Assembly: GCA_016793165.1 (NCBI GenBank)
Contig: JAEULA010000033.1
Coordinates: forward strand, 1 to 37,215
Length of the DNA: 37,215 nt
Reading direction: 5' to 3'
Origin: Alphaproteobacteria bacterium
Lineage (GTDB): Bacteria; Pseudomonadota; Alphaproteobacteria; CACIAM-22H2
The stretch's first letter is position 1; each line of letters starts with the position of its first letter. Shown here piece after piece: positions 35,641 through 37,215 of this stretch. The notes beneath the pieces are model-generated. The model was not told the origin of the DNA, did not search any database, and saw only the letters and a program-made list of their open reading frames with translations. A program made the translations under genes and the position numbers.

Positions 35641-37134
35641 ATGGACAACATCGGTCATCTCGTCGGCGGCAAGCGCGTCGCGGGAACCTCGGGGCGCACC
35701 GGCCCGGTCTTCAATCCCGCGACCGGGGAGCAGTCCGCGGCGGTGGCGCTCGCCTCCGCGGCCGAGGTGGATGCGGCCGTGAAGCTGGCGAGCAAGGCCC
35801 AGCTCGCCTGGGGCGCCACGCCGCCATTGATGCGCGCGCGCGTCATGTTCAGGCTCAAGGAGCTGCTGGAGAAGAACAAGGACGACATCGCGCGGCTGAT
35901 CACGCTCGAGCACGGCAAGACCTTCGAGGACGCCAAGGGCGAGGTCGTGCGCGGCATCGAGGTCGTCGAGTTCGCCTGCGGCATCCCCTATCTGCTGCGC
36001 GGCGACATGACGCCCGACGTCGGCCGCGGCATCGACACCTGGTCGGCGCGCCATCCGCTGGGCGTCGTCGCCGGCATCACGCCGTTCAACTTCCCCGTGA
36101 TGGTCGGGCTGTGGATGTCGCCGATGGCGCTGGCCTGCGGCAACGCCTTCATCTGGAAGCCGTCGGAGAAGGACCCGACATCGAGCCTGCGTGTGGCCGA
36201 GCTGATGATGGAGGCCGGCATCCCGGAGGGCGTCATCTCCGTGATCAACGGGGACAAGGAGGCGGTGGATGCGCTGCTCGCCCATCCCGATGTCGCCGCG
36301 ATCAGCTTCGTCGGCTCGACCCCGGTGGGCGAATACATCTACAGGACCGGCTGCGCGAACGCGAAGCGCGTCCAGGCGCTGTGCGGCGCCAAGAACCACA
36401 TGGTCGTGATGCCCGACGCCGACCTCGACCAGACCGTCGACGCGCTGATGGGCGCGGGCTACGGCGCGGCGGGCGAGCGCTGCATGGCGGTCTCCGTCGC
36501 GGTGGCGGTGGGCAAGATCGGCGACAAGCTGATCGAGAAGCTCAGCCCTCGCGTCAGCGCGCTCAAGGTCGGGCCGGGCATGGATCCGCAGAGCGAGATG
36601 GGCCCGCTCGTCACCAAGGAGCACCTCGCCAAGGTGAAGGGCTATGTCGATCTCGGCGTCAAGGAAGGCGCCAAGCTGGTCGTCGACGGCCGCGGTCTCA
36701 AGCTGCAGGGCTACGAGAACGGCTACTACATGGGCGGCTGCCTGTTCGACGACGTGACGTCGGACATGCGCATCTACAAGGAGGAGATCTTCGGGCCGGT
36801 GCTCTCGGTTGTGCGTGCGCCGGACTACGCGGCGGCGATCAAGCTCGTGAACGAGCACGAATACGGCAACGGCGCGGCGATCTTCACGCGCGACGGCGAC
36901 GCCGCGCGCGCGTTCTCCGCCGAAGCCAAGGCCGGCATGATCGGCGTCAACGTGCCCATCCCGGTGCCGCTGGCCTTCCACAGCTTCGGCGGCTGGAAGC
37001 GCTCGATCTTCGGCGATCGCAACAGCTACGGCCCCGAGGCCGTCGGCTTCTACACCAAGCTCAAGACGACGACCGCGCGCTGGCCCACGGGAATCCGCGC
37101 CGGCGCCGAGTTCGTGATGCCGACGATGCGCTGA
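35641..37134 (+). CDS. mmsA: CoA-acylating methylmalonate-semialdehyde dehydrogenase
   Basis: MmsA oxidises methylmalonate semialdehyde (valine catabolism) and malonate semialdehyde (beta-alanine and inositol breakdown) to propionyl-CoA or acetyl-CoA with NAD and CoA. The 497-residue protein has N150 in ITPFNFP, the NAD-binding K173 (IWKPSEKDP), FVGSTPVGEYIY and the catalytic C281 in GERCMAVS. The segment LCGAKNHMVVMPDA replaces the ELGGK glutamate motif of hydrolytic aldehyde dehydrogenases, the known mark of CoA-dependent members. A strong AAGGAG site lies seven bases before the ATG. A longer open frame starts at 35365 but crosses the promoter and the divergent gene. A terminator follows. 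Confidence 0.96.
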   Translation: MDNIGHLVGGKRVAGTSGRTGPVFNPATGEQSAAVALASAAEVDAAVKLASKAQLAWGATPPLMRARVMFRLKELLEKNKDDIARLITLEHGKTFEDAKGEVVRGIEVVEFACGIPYLLRGDMTPDVGRGIDTWSARHPLGVVAGITPFNFPVMVGLWMSPMALACGNAFIWKPSEKDPTSSLRVAELMMEAGIPEGVISVINGDKEAVDALLAHPDVAAISFVGSTPVGEYIYRTGCANAKRVQALCGAKNHMVVMPDADLDQTVDALMGAGYGAAGERCMAVSVAVAVGKIGDKLIEKLSPRVSALKVGPGMDPQSEMGPLVTKEHLAKVKGYVDLGVKEGAKLVVDGRGLKLQGYENGYYMGGCLFDDVTSDMRIYKEEIFGPVLSVVRAPDYAAAIKLVNEHEYGNGAAIFTRDGDAARAFSAEAKAGMIGVNVPIPVPLAFHSFGGWKRSIFGDRNSYGPEAVGFYTKLKTTTARWPTGIRAGAEFVMPTMR

Positions 37135-37158
37135 GGCGCCGCGTCCGGCGACGTCAGG

Positions 37159-37195
37159 ACCGGGGTCGGTGCCCGCGCACCGGCCCCGGTTCCGC
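37159..37195 (+). terminator. Rho-independent terminator behind mmsA
   Basis: A 14-bp stem (37159-37172 with 37177-37190, one G-T pair) closes a four-base CCGC loop and is followed by a modest pyrimidine-rich TCCGCTTT. It begins 25 bases after the mmsA stop. The stem is very stable; the U tract is short. Confidence 0.75.
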
Positions 37196-37215
37196 TTTGG
37201 GCGGAGGGGACGGCG

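Overview
The window is very GC-rich DNA (near 70% by eye) from a bacterium that is almost certainly an alphaproteobacterium. The reasons are the alphaproteobacterial-type division/cell-wall (dcw) cluster in the canonical order, a MurE with the meso-diaminopimelate signature, an AapJ-type amino-acid binding protein, and a KorABC-like 2-oxoacid oxidoreductase operon. I cannot place it at genus level. The content is overwhelmingly chromosomal core and metabolic genes. I see no insertion sequence, prophage, CRISPR array or tRNA.

Region 1 (1-11989, minus strand) is the dcw operon, read mraZ-rsmH-ftsL-ftsI-murE-murF-mraY-murD-ftsW-murG-murC. murC is cut by the left edge. Most junctions are stop/start overlaps (ATGA, GTGA or TGATG), so translation is probably coupled along the whole chain. 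Together these genes make the UDP-MurNAc-pentapeptide, lipid I and lipid II, and the FtsW/FtsI septal synthase with FtsL. Upstream of mraZ lie four TGGGN boxes spaced exactly 10 bp apart, the signature of MraZ binding.

Region 2 (12309-13408, minus) holds the RNase P RNA gene rnpB and, upstream of it, a TerB/DnaJ (DjlA-like) gene. The rnpB promoter overlaps the stop codon of the DjlA-like gene.

Region 3 (13479-19505, plus) is a dipeptide/oligopeptide-type ABC importer operon: fused double ATPase, family 5 binding protein and two permeases, followed by a translationally coupled small protein-tyrosine/dual-specificity-type phosphatase.

Region 4 (19551-23473) has an AapJ-like amino-acid binding protein with a TTG start and its own terminator (minus), a GNAT acetyltransferase (plus), and a coupled amidase-HAD hydrolase pair (minus).

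Region 5 (23523-28239, minus) is a three-gene operon: a GltD-like FAD/NAD(P)H and ferredoxin-domain protein, a fused gamma-alpha subunit and a beta subunit of a 2-oxoacid:acceptor oxidoreductase. It resembles NADP-linked 2-oxoglutarate oxidoreductase.

Region 6 (28642-37134) holds a LuxR/NarL-type regulator with a degenerate receiver domain and a palindrome in front of it, two tandem EamA transporters, a lipoprotein cytochrome c followed by a D-lactate dehydrogenase-type flavoprotein, a PKHD-type Fe(II) dioxygenase, an SH3-like exported protein of unknown function, a phytanoyl-CoA-type dioxygenase, and methylmalonate-semialdehyde dehydrogenase (mmsA) with a strong terminator.

Nothing here is plainly a new system. 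The items most worth a second look are the KorABC-like operon, the phosphatase attached to the peptide importer, the regulator/palindrome pair, the cytochrome c/D-lactate dehydrogenase pair and the MraZ box array.
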